Source: Protofrankia sp963555915 (GTDB taxonomy: Bacteria; Actinomycetota; Actinomycetes; Frankiales; Frankiaceae). Taken from it: a stretch of DNA of 18,155 bases. The position numbers and the translations under genes were made by a program. Each line of letters starts with the position of its first letter. The first letter of the stretch is position 1. The notes beneath the pieces are model-generated. The model worked only from the letters and a program-made list of their open reading frames with translations, did not search any database and was not told the DNA's origin. The DNA is taken from the NCBI RefSeq assembly GCF_963555915.1, contig NZ_CAUVXL010000040.1:1-18155 (forward strand). The letters run 5' to 3'. Shown here in pieces: positions 5,121-11,500 of this stretch.

Positions 5121-7022
5121 ATGAGTGACATCCTGGTCACGATGGAGGCGGTCGTGGCCGCCTTCGGGACCCGCGTCCTGCTGGACGGCGTGAGCCTCGG
5201 AGTGGCGAGCGGGGAACGGATCGGGGTGGTCGGCCGTAACGGCGCGGGCAAGAGCACGCTGCTAAAGCTCCTGGCCGGTGAGGCGCACCCCGATGCCGGT
5301 CGGGTCGTACACACGGGGTCGCTGCGCGTGGGCATCCTCGCGCAGGACGACCGGCTCGTGCCCACCGCGACCGTGCGCCAGGCCGTGGTCGGTGACGTAC
5401 CCGATCATGTGTGGGCCGCGGATCCACGTCGCCGGTCGGTGCTGCGCGGGCTGGGTCTGCTCGACCGTCTGGACGATCTCGTCGGGCAGTCCTCCGGTGG
5501 GGAGCGTCGGCGTACCGCCCTGGCCGCGCTGCTCGTCGACGACCTGGACCTGCTGATACTGGACGAGCCCACCAACCATCTTGACGTCGAAGGCGTCGCG
5601 TGGCTCGCCGCCGAGCTGGCATCCTGGCGCGGCGGGCTCCTCGTCGCCACGCACGACCGGTGGTTTCTCGATGAGGTGTGCGAGCGGGTCTGGGAGGTCG
5701 TCGACGGCCGGGTGGACGCCTACGAGGGCGGCTACAGCGCGTATGTGCTGGCCCGCGCGGAGCGGACCCGGCGAGCCGACGCCACCGAGGCGAGGCGCCA
5801 GAACCTGCTCCGCAAGGAGCTGGCCTGGCTGCGCCGTGGCCCGCCGGCCCGGACCGCCAAGCCGCGCTTTCGAATCGATGCGGCCAACGCCCTGATTGCT
5901 GACGAGCCACCCGCGCGCGACACCCTCGGTCTGCGGACCTTTGCCGCATCCCGCCTCGGGAAGGACGTCTTCGACGTCGAGGACGTGACGCTGCGCCTCG
6001 GTGACCGGGAGCTGTTCGCGAATATGACGTGGCGGCTGGGCCCGGGCGATCGGGTGGGTCTCGTCGGGGGCAACGGGAGCGGTAAGACCACGCTGTTGCG
6101 CCTGCTGACCGGTACGGTGAGTCCGGATTCGGGCACTGTCCGAGTGGGGCGCAGTGCGCGCCCCGCTCTGCTCACCCAGGAGATCTGCGAGCTGAACCCG
6201 AGGCTGCGGGCGCTGGAGGCGGTCCAGGAGGCCGGCCAGGTACTGGATGTCGGACCCCGGCCGAAGTCGTCGGCGCCATCGCGCAGCTCCGCCGGCGACG
6301 GTGGACACGGCGGGCAGAACCGGGAGCTGACGGCGGGTCAGCTGCTGGAGCAGTTCGGTCTGCCCTCGGCCCGGCAGTGGACGCCGGTCGGTGACCTCTC
6401 CGGCGGGGAACGGCGGCGGCTGCAGCTCCTGCGGCTGCTCATGGAACGGCCCAACGCGCTGCTACTGGACGAACCCACCAACGACCTGGACACCGACACG
6501 CTGACCGCGTTGGAGGACATCCTGGACTCGTGGCCGGGAACGTTGGTCGTGGTCAGTCATGATCGTTATTTTCTGGAACGAACCTGCGACACGATCGTCG
6601 CTCTGCTTGGCGACGGTTGCCTGGTCATGCTGCCCGGTGGGGTGGATGAGTACCTCGCCCGCCGGCAACGCCTGGCCGCCGCAGGCGCCGGGACGCCCAC
6701 CGATACGGGCAGTTCAGCCCGTCCCGGATCCGGTGCCAGCTCGGGTGCCGGTGCCGGTGCCGGTGCCGGTGCCGGTGGCGGTGGCGGTGGCGGTGGCGGA
6801 GCGGCTCAGGCCCGGGTCGCGCGCAAGGAGCTGAACCGCCTTGAACGGGCGCTGGAGCGGTTGGGACGCCAGGAGACCGCGCTGCACACGGCGCTTGCGG
6901 AGGCAGCCACCGACCATGGGCGCCTGCTCGCCCTGGACGCTGAGCTGCGTGCGGTCGTCGCGGAGAAAACCCGGACCGAGGAGGCCTGGCTCGTCGTCGC
7001 GACCGACCTCGAAGATGCCTGA
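5121..7022 (+). CDS. ABC-F family ATPase (Uup-like)
   Basis: This 633-residue protein has two ABC domains and no membrane segments, the ABC-F layout. Such proteins act on ribosomes or translation, and some give antibiotic resistance. NBD1 has Walker A GRNGAGKST (38-46), signature SSGGERRR (about 124) and LLILDEPTNHLD (about 144). The inter-domain linker includes KELAWLRRGPPARTAKPRFR (about 232-251). NBD2 has Walker A GGNGSGKTT (about 315), signature LSGGERRR (about 427) and LLLDEPTNDLD (about 447), plus a loop insert rich in Ser and Gly near 375-400. A Gly-Ala/Gly-Gly spacer (about 542-559) leads to a charged coiled coil (about 565-633) resembling the Uup C-terminal domain. The ATG at 5121 follows CAGGA by 4 bases; the frame is open further upstream, but that is overlap with ispE. 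Substrate or target cannot be told from sequence. Confidence 0.92.
   Translation: MSDILVTMEAVVAAFGTRVLLDGVSLGVASGERIGVVGRNGAGKSTLLKLLAGEAHPDAGRVVHTGSLRVGILAQDDRLVPTATVRQAVVGDVPDHVWAADPRRRSVLRGLGLLDRLDDLVGQSSGGERRRTALAALLVDDLDLLILDEPTNHLDVEGVAWLAAELASWRGGLLVATHDRWFLDEVCERVWEVVDGRVDAYEGGYSAYVLARAERTRRADATEARRQNLLRKELAWLRRGPPARTAKPRFRIDAANALIADEPPARDTLGLRTFAASRLGKDVFDVEDVTLRLGDRELFANMTWRLGPGDRVGLVGGNGSGKTTLLRLLTGTVSPDSGTVRVGRSARPALLTQEICELNPRLRALEAVQEAGQVLDVGPRPKSSAPSRSSAGDGGHGGQNRELTAGQLLEQFGLPSARQWTPVGDLSGGERRRLQLLRLLMERPNALLLDEPTNDLDTDTLTALEDILDSWPGTLVVVSHDRYFLERTCDTIVALLGDGCLVMLPGGVDEYLARRQRLAAAGAGTPTDTGSSARPGSGASSGAGAGAGAGAGGGGGGGGGAAQARVARKELNRLERALERLGRQETALHTALAEAATDHGRLLALDAELRAVVAEKTRTEEAWLVVATDLEDA
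6744..6797 (+). repeat. Hexanucleotide repeat encoding a Gly-Ala/Gly-Gly linker
   Basis: Five copies of GGTGCC (6744-6773) run into four copies of GGTGGC (6774-6797), without interruption and in frame. They encode five Gly-Ala and then four Gly-Gly pairs between NBD2 and the C-terminal coiled coil of the ABC-F protein. Pure hexamer arrays like this change length easily by slippage without breaking the frame. Confidence 0.95.
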
Positions 7023-7043
7023 ATGTCCTGGAGGGCGTCCTGC

Positions 7044-7123
7044 TGCCGGATGCTCTTTGGGAACGATGTGAATCTGGTGCTGTGGCAGGAGCATCAGATT
7101 CACATCGTTAAGAGCGCCCGGCA
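7044..7123. repeat. 80-nt near-perfect hairpin between convergent genes
   Basis: Three consecutive stems pair with each other. TGCCGG (7044-7049) pairs with CCGGCA (7118-7123). GCTCTT (7052-7057) pairs with AAGAGC (7110-7115). A 20-base arm starting AACGATGTGAATC (7062-7081) pairs with 7090-7109, with one G-U pair only. The loop is GTGGCAGG. The left side has a TGGG bulge at 7058-7061, and there is a 2x2 internal loop at 7050-7051/7116-7117. The long arms are much less GC-rich than the surroundings. It lies 21 bases after the ABC-F stop and 170 bases after the desaturase stop, so a bidirectional terminator is the simplest role. There is no T-tract. A small inverted-repeat mobile element or a structured RNA is possible. 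The remaining 7124-7293 is GC-rich with no convincing gene. Confidence 0.85.
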
Positions 7124-7293
7124 CTAGGGGCGTAGATGAAGGAACGGGGCTTGGGTGCATGCATCGCGCAGCGATGGACAGGGAGCGATGTGGCGAGGTG
7201 CGTGCCCCGGCCCGTGCCCCGGTGCGTGCCCTGGCCCCGCGACGCCGCGCCCCCTGTTGCCGGCCGCGTCAAGATCCCAGGCCCTCGGTTCGG

Positions 7294-8271
7294 TCAGCCG
7301 GCTGTCTGGACCTCTTTCGCCCGCAGGCGTTCGGGGTCTGGCCAGCGGACGTCATGAACGACCCGCAGCGTCTCCATCAGCTTGATCAGATAGGCGCTGG
7401 TGTCCAGCTGCCAGGGTTTGACCCCGTGACGGGCCAGGGTCGGCTCGGCGTGATGCAGGTTGTGCCAGGACTCGCCCATCGACAGCAAGGCGAGCGGCCA
7501 GACGTTGCCGGAGTGGTCCCGTGACTTGTACGGGTGCTTGCCGACCACGTGACAGATGCTGTTCGTCGACCACGTCACATGGTGCAGCAGGGCCACCCGG
7601 ACCAGGCTCGCCCAGAAGAACGCCTGCAGTGCGGCTTCGAAGGAGCCGCCCCACAGCCCTCCGATGAGCGCAGGCGCGGCGAGGCTCACCGCCGCGCAGA
7701 CCGCGAACATATGGCTGACCCGGACCATGTCGGCGTCAGCGAGCAGGTCCGGAGCGTACCGGCGCTGGTCGGTCTGCTCGACGTCGAACAGCCACCCGAT
7801 GTGGGCGTGCCACAGACCCTTGGCCACCGCGCGGGTGCCGGTGCCGTACCGCCACGGCGAGTGCGGGTCGCCGTCCTTGTCGCTGAAGGCGTGGTGACGC
7901 CGGTGGTCGGCAACCCAGCGGATCACTGGACCTTCGATCGCCATGTTGCCGGCGACGGCGAGTGCGACGCGTACGGGCCTGGCGGCCTTGAATCCGCGGT
8001 GGGTGAAGTACCGGTGGAAACCGACGGTCACGCCGTGGCCAGTGATCATATACATGACCGCGGCCAGGACCACATCTCGCCAGCTGATCCACCGATCCCA
8101 CAGCAGGGGGATCGCCGCGGCCAGCGCGGTGAGCGGAAGGGCGATGATCGTCGCCAGGATGACCTGCTCGCTTCGAGCTTTGACCGATGACTGCGGCACG
8201 ACCGTGTGGCGGAGCGGAGCGGTCACGCCGGCCGCGACACCCGTCGCGTTCACCGTGTCTGTTGCAGTCAT
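7294..8271 (-). CDS. Acyl-CoA (stearoyl-CoA type) delta-9 fatty acid desaturase
   Basis: This 325-residue membrane di-iron desaturase introduces a cis double bond into fatty acyl chains, adjusting membrane fluidity. The three histidine boxes of the acyl-CoA desaturase family are complete: HRYFTH at 86-91, HRRHH at 123-127 and HNLHH at 270-274. An extra family histidine lies in NSICH (237-241). Hydrophobic helices lie at about 37-57, 65-82, 100-117, 186-206 and 213-231. Length is usual for bacterial members. The ATG at 8269-8271 has only a weak GGGA upstream. It is monocistronic and convergent with ABC-F. No ferredoxin or reductase partner lies nearby, so electrons must come from elsewhere. 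The leader contains a 13-bp tandem array and a short palindrome. Confidence 0.93.
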   Translation of the reverse strand: MTATDTVNATGVAAGVTAPLRHTVVPQSSVKARSEQVILATIIALPLTALAAAIPLLWDRWISWRDVVLAAVMYMITGHGVTVGFHRYFTHRGFKAARPVRVALAVAGNMAIEGPVIRWVADHRRHHAFSDKDGDPHSPWRYGTGTRAVAKGLWHAHIGWLFDVEQTDQRRYAPDLLADADMVRVSHMFAVCAAVSLAAPALIGGLWGGSFEAALQAFFWASLVRVALLHHVTWSTNSICHVVGKHPYKSRDHSGNVWPLALLSMGESWHNLHHAEPTLARHGVKPWQLDTSAYLIKLMETLRVVHDVRWPDPERLRAKEVQTAG

Positions 8272-8282
8272 GACATAGTCCC

Positions 8283-8347
8283 GTTCATCGGTCCCGTTCG
8301 TCGGTCGGGTTCGTCGGTCACGGTCGGTGGTCGCGGTTGGTGGTCGC
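8283..8347. repeat. 13-bp tandem array upstream of the desaturase
   Basis: Five 13-bp units lie end to end at 8283-8295, 8296-8308, 8309-8321, 8322-8334 and 8335-8347. The clearest copies are GTTCGTCGGTCGG/GTTCGTCGGTCAC and GGTCGGTGGTCGC/GGTTGGTGGTCGC. The array starts 11 bases upstream of the desaturase ATG, so it probably lies in its leader. The unit is not a multiple of three, consistent with non-coding DNA. Confidence 0.8.
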
Positions 8348-8386
8348 GTTCACAGCCACGACGACTTCCGTTAAGTCACGGTAGCT

Positions 8387-8399
8387 CGTTGCGGCAACG
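8387..8399. promoter_or_regulatory. 13-bp perfect palindrome, possible operator
   Basis: CGTTGCGGCAACG is a perfect odd palindrome (CGTTGC, G, GCAACG) about 115 bases upstream of the desaturase. On the minus strand it overlaps a -35-like TTGCCG, which is followed 17 bases later by TTAACG. It could be a repressor site for the desaturase. The promoter call is weak. Confidence 0.3.
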
Positions 8400-8473
8400 C
8401 ATGGTGCCCGCTGCGGGGAACATCCACGAAAACAATCCGTGCGGCCGGCCCAGCTGGCATCATCGGATGATCT

Positions 8474-8502
8474 TTGGCGGGAGGTCTTGGGGATGGTAGA
8501 CT
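8474..8502 (+). promoter_or_regulatory. Promoter of tRNA-Gln
   Basis: TTGGCG (8474-8479) and TAGACT (8497-8502) are separated by exactly 17 bases, a reasonable housekeeping sigma promoter. Transcription would start near 8509, about 13 bases before the mature tRNA, as expected for a stable-RNA gene. Confidence 0.55.
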
Positions 8503-8521
8503 GCCTTCGGTTTTCCCTCGA

Positions 8522-8593
8522 TCCGCCGTGGTGTAATCGGCAGCACAGAAGATTTTGGTTCTTCTAGTCCACGTTCGAGTCGTGGCGGCGGAG
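8522..8593 (+). tRNA. tRNA-Gln (anticodon UUG)
   Basis: The 72-nt cloverleaf is complete. The acceptor stem TCCGCCG/CGGCGGA spans 8522-8528 and 8586-8592, with discriminator G at 8593. The D arm GTGT/GCAC is at 8531-8534 and 8543-8546. The anticodon stem GAAGA/TCTTC (8548-8552, 8560-8564) encloses loop TTTTGGT with anticodon TTG at 8555-8557. The T arm CCACG/CGTGG encloses loop TTCGAGT. CCA is not encoded. The tRNA reads CAA (and by wobble CAG) glutamine codons. A tRNA-Gln just upstream of glmU is a common actinobacterial arrangement. Confidence 0.97.
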
Positions 8594-8692
8594 CGCGAGG
8601 TTTCGACCGGCCGAGGCATCGGTGCGGCCCGGACGGTTTATCCGCGTTGCGTCACGTGCCGTCGTGGAAATTGTGCACGTCACCGCGGAGGC

Positions 8693-8731
8693 GCACCCAG
8701 GAGTCGCACCCAGGAGTCGCGCCCGGGAGTC
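8693..8731. repeat. 13-bp tandem repeat, three units, tRNA-glmU gap
   Basis: GCACCCAGGAGTC occurs perfectly at 8693-8705 and 8706-8718, and with two changes at 8719-8731 (GCGCCCGGGAGTC). It lies in the 257-base gap between tRNA-Gln and glmU, where no gene is supported. Confidence 0.9.
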
Positions 8732-8766
8732 GTTAGCGGCGACCCGTTGAGAGGCGACTTGTTGTC

Positions 8767-8823
8767 GGTGCGTCGTAACCGGTGCGTCGTAACCGGTGCT
8801 TCGTAACCGGCGGGTTCGTAACC
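8767..8823. repeat. 14-bp tandem repeat, four units, just upstream of glmU
   Basis: GGTGCGTCGTAACC occurs perfectly at 8767-8780 and 8781-8794, with one change at 8795-8808, and as a 15-base variant (GGCGGGTTCGTAACC) at 8809-8823. The array ends 4 bases before a TAGACT -10-like hexamer, so repeat units occupy the -35 region of the likely glmU promoter. Confidence 0.92.
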
Positions 8824-8826
8824 CGC

Positions 8827-8843
8827 TAGACTCGGCATACACT
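8827..8843 (+). promoter_or_regulatory. Likely -10 region(s) of glmU
   Basis: TAGACT (8827-8832) is identical to the -10 of the tRNA-Gln promoter, and TACACT (8838-8843) follows closely. Their -35 regions would fall in the last repeat units (TAACCG or TTCGTA), neither strong. TACACT would place the start of transcription at or next to the ATG at 8851, giving a leaderless message. Confidence 0.4.
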
Positions 8844-8850
8844 GACGTTG

Positions 8851-10434
8851 ATGTCCGCGATCACGGGAGCTCGTGTGACCCAACCACGTCCGGCGGCGGT
8901 TGTCGTCCTCGCGGCAGGCGAGGGTAAACGGATGCGTTCAACCATCCCCAAAGTGCTGCACCGTATCGCGGGTCGATCCCTCCTTGACCATGTTCTTGCC
9001 GCTGTGGCGCCGCTCGGTGCACAGCGACAGCTCGTGGTGGTCGGGCATGCCCGGGAGCGGGTGATCGCGGCGATCGCCGGACGCGCTCCGGAGGTGTCGC
9101 CGGTCGTGCAGGACGCCCAGGGCGGCACGGGACACGCGGTCCGGGTCGCATTGCAGGCGACTGTGGGCATCGGGCCGGACGAGCTGGTGGTCGTGGTCCC
9201 CGGGGACGCCCCGCTGTTGACCGGCGCGACCATGTCGGCGCTGGTGGCGGCCCATATCCGGGCAGCCGCGGCGGCGACCGTGCTGACCGCCGAGGTTTCC
9301 GATCCGTCCGGGTACGGTCGGGTGATTCGTGGGTCCTCAGGTGAAGTCCGGGCGATTGTCGAGCAGTCGGACGCAGACCGCGTCACCGCGGCCATTCGTG
9401 AGATCAATACCGGGGTATACGTCTTTACAGCCGGTCCGTTGATCGAGGCGTTGACATCTTTGACGACCGACAATGCCCAGGGTGAAGAATACCTGACCGA
9501 CGTCGTCGGCGCGCTTTTCGCGCATCGCCACGCCGTAGCCGCGTATCCGCTCGACGATCCGGGCGAGGCGTTGGGTGTGAACGACCGGATCCAGCTCGCC
9601 GCGGCCGGGATCGTCATGCGGGACAGGATCGTGACCGCGGTGATGCGGGCGGGCACCACCGTGCTGGATCCCTCCACCACCTGGATCGACGTCGACGTCA
9701 CCGTCGAGGCGGACACGACACTGCTGCCGAACACGTTCCTGCACGGGCGCACCCGGGTGGCCGTCGCAGCCGTGATCGGTCCCGACTGCACCCTCACCGA
9801 CACGGTGGTCGGGGCCGGTGCCACGGTCAGCCGCACCACCGCGGCCGATTCGGTGATCGGACCGGACTGCGTGGTCGGTCCTTACACGCATCTGCGCCCG
9901 GGAACGCACATCGGATGCGGGGTCAAGCTCGGTGCCTTTGTGGAGACCAAGGCGGCCCAGATCGCCGACGGCGCGAAAGTACCCCACCTGGCCTACGTCG
10001 GCGATGCGGTGATCGGTGAGCGTAGCAACATCGGCTGTGGGACGATCTTTGCGAACTATGACGGCATCGCTAAGCATCGCACCGTGATCGGTGCGGATGT
10101 CAAGATCGGCAGTGACACCGTGCTGGTTGCGCCAGTCCAGGTGGGGGACGGCGCGTACACAGGTGCTGGTTCGATCATCACTGAGGATGTGGTGTCGGGA
10201 GCGCTCGCGGTCCGGGAGGGCCGGCAGCGGACGATCGAGGGGTGGGTGCAACGGCGTCGTCCCGGCACGGCGGCGGCTCGGGCCGCCTCCTCTGCATCCT
10301 CCCGCGCGTCAACGGGCTCCCGCGCGTCAACGGGCGATGGGGTTGGCGCCGATGGTCCGGTACCCACTGCCGACGGTCCGACTGCCGCCGCCGTCACCAT
10401 CGCTGGCAGCGCCGGCGGCGGGCGCCGATCGTAG
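8851..10434 (+). CDS. glmU: Bifunctional N-acetylglucosamine-1-phosphate uridyltransferase / glucosamine-1-phosphate acetyltransferase
   Basis: GlmU acetylates glucosamine-1-phosphate and then couples it to UTP, making UDP-GlcNAc for peptidoglycan. The N-terminal uridyltransferase shows LAAGEGKRMRS (20-30), PKVLH, QGGTGHAVR, VPGDAPLL and NAQGEEYLTDVV. The C-terminal left-handed beta helix shows hexapeptide turns, ETKAAQIADGAKVPHLAYVG and SNIGCGTIFANYDG. The Thr normally found in GxGTxM is Lys26. About 50 low-complexity residues follow the conserved end GRQRTIEGW, including SRASTG twice (18-bp repeat at 10300-10335); the protein is 527 residues against the usual 455-490. The ATG at 8851 is used. 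A TTG at 8848 and a GTG at 8875, the latter 5 bases after GGGAG and giving VTQPRPAAVVVLAAG, are alternatives. prs follows 63 bases later. Confidence 0.97.
   Translation: MSAITGARVTQPRPAAVVVLAAGEGKRMRSTIPKVLHRIAGRSLLDHVLAAVAPLGAQRQLVVVGHARERVIAAIAGRAPEVSPVVQDAQGGTGHAVRVALQATVGIGPDELVVVVPGDAPLLTGATMSALVAAHIRAAAAATVLTAEVSDPSGYGRVIRGSSGEVRAIVEQSDADRVTAAIREINTGVYVFTAGPLIEALTSLTTDNAQGEEYLTDVVGALFAHRHAVAAYPLDDPGEALGVNDRIQLAAAGIVMRDRIVTAVMRAGTTVLDPSTTWIDVDVTVEADTTLLPNTFLHGRTRVAVAAVIGPDCTLTDTVVGAGATVSRTTAADSVIGPDCVVGPYTHLRPGTHIGCGVKLGAFVETKAAQIADGAKVPHLAYVGDAVIGERSNIGCGTIFANYDGIAKHRTVIGADVKIGSDTVLVAPVQVGDGAYTGAGSIITEDVVSGALAVREGRQRTIEGWVQRRRPGTAAARAASSASSRASTGSRASTGDGVGADGPVPTADGPTAAAVTIAGSAGGGRRS
10300..10335 (+). 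repeat. 18-bp direct repeat in the glmU tail
   Basis: TCCCGCGCGTCAACGGGC occurs twice in tandem at 10300-10317 and 10318-10335, without change. It encodes SRASTG twice in the low-complexity C-terminal extension of GlmU, outside both catalytic domains. Confidence 0.93.
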
Positions 10435-10497
10435 ACACCTGTCGTAGCGATGAGGACCGAGCGCTCGTAATCGAATGGACCAGGTTGGAGATTCCTG

Positions 10498-11472
10498 ATG
10501 GCCTACCAGACTGAGAACCGGCGCAACCTGATGCTTTTCGGCGGTCGCGCGCATCCTGAACTGGTAGCCGAGGTGGCCGCCGCACTTGACGTTGCGCCGG
10601 TGCCCACGAGCGCCTACGAGTTCTCCAATGGAGAGATCTTCGTCCGGTTCGAGGAGTCGGTTCGCGGGTGTGACGCATTCGTGCTGCAGTGTCACGCCGC
10701 GCCGGTGAACACGTGGTTGATGGAACAGCTCATCATGGTGGATGCGCTCAAGCGTGCGAACGCCAAACGCATCACCGTGGTGGCGCCGTTCTATCCCTAC
10801 GCTCGGCAGGACAAGAAGCACCGTGGCCGGGAGCCGATCTCGGCCCGGCTGATCGCGGATCTGTTCAAGACCGCCGGTGCGCACCGGCTGATGTCGGTGG
10901 ATCTCCACACCGCCCAGATCCAGGGGTTCTTCGACGGACCGGTTGACCACCTGTTCGCGTTGCCGCTGCTCACCGACTACATCGAGAGCAAGCTCGATAC
11001 ATCCGTCGTCACGGTGGTGGCCCCCGACGCCGGCCGGGTCCGCGTTGCCGAGCGTTGGACCGATCGGCTCGGCTGTCCGCTGGCGATCATCCACAAGCGA
11101 CGTGACCCGGATGTGCCGAACCAGGTCAAGATGTTCGACGTGGTCGGAGAGGTCAGGGGTCGGACCTGCGTTATCGTCGATGACATGATCGATACCGCCG
11201 GCACCGTCACCAAGGCGGCGGAGGCCCTGGCGGAGCACGGCGCGACCGAGGTGATCGCCGCGGCGACCCACGGCGTGCTTTCCGGCCCCGCCGTCGACCG
11301 GCTGAAGAACTCCGACATCAGCGAGGTTGTGCTGACCAACACGTTGCCGCTGCGCAGCGAGGCCAGGATCGACAAGATCACAGAACTGTCGATCGCGCCG
11401 CTGTTGGCCGCTGCGATCAAGGCGGTCTTCGAGGACGGGTCGGTGACCGAGCTCTTCGGCGGCGACGCATGA
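10498..11472 (+). CDS. prs: Ribose-phosphate pyrophosphokinase (PRPP synthetase)
   Basis: Prs transfers pyrophosphate from ATP to ribose-5-phosphate, making PRPP for nucleotide, His and Trp synthesis. In actinomycetes PRPP also feeds decaprenyl-phosphoryl-arabinose synthesis. The 324 residues cover the whole family. Visible motifs are the N-terminal FSNGEIFVRFEESVRGCD, the ATP-site flexible loop RQDKKHRGREPISARLIADL, the metal-binding SVDLHTAQIQGFFDGPVDHL, and the PRPP-binding loop VIVDDMIDTAGTVTKAA. The end (TELFGGDA) is of normal length. The ATG at 10498 has TTGGAG 7 bases upstream. It is presumably co-transcribed with glmU, the standard actinobacterial pairing, which links cell-wall sugar and PRPP supply. 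Confidence 0.97.
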   Translation: MAYQTENRRNLMLFGGRAHPELVAEVAAALDVAPVPTSAYEFSNGEIFVRFEESVRGCDAFVLQCHAAPVNTWLMEQLIMVDALKRANAKRITVVAPFYPYARQDKKHRGREPISARLIADLFKTAGAHRLMSVDLHTAQIQGFFDGPVDHLFALPLLTDYIESKLDTSVVTVVAPDAGRVRVAERWTDRLGCPLAIIHKRRDPDVPNQVKMFDVVGEVRGRTCVIVDDMIDTAGTVTKAAEALAEHGATEVIAAATHGVLSGPAVDRLKNSDISEVVLTNTLPLRSEARIDKITELSIAPLLAAAIKAVFEDGSVTELFGGDA

Positions 11473-11500
11473 CCGCCGGGGCGGGAGGGACGGCCCGGCG

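Noticed and set aside
3878..5365. 495-codon minus-strand open frame opposite ispE
   Set aside because: ispE motifs on the plus strand are unmistakable; the antisense product is Arg/Gly-rich with no recognisable domain.
8522..8593. tRNA-Gln as an integration (att) site of a mobile element
   Set aside because: No integrase and no repeated tRNA 3' end were found in the window, and glmU follows as in the conserved arrangement.
8693..8823. CRISPR-like repeats between tRNA-Gln and glmU
   Set aside because: Units are 13-14 bp, directly adjacent and without spacers, so these are simple tandem arrays.
8826..9839. 337-codon minus-strand frame opposite glmU
   Set aside because: It is a Ser/Thr/Ala-rich antisense shadow of a gene with full GlmU motifs.
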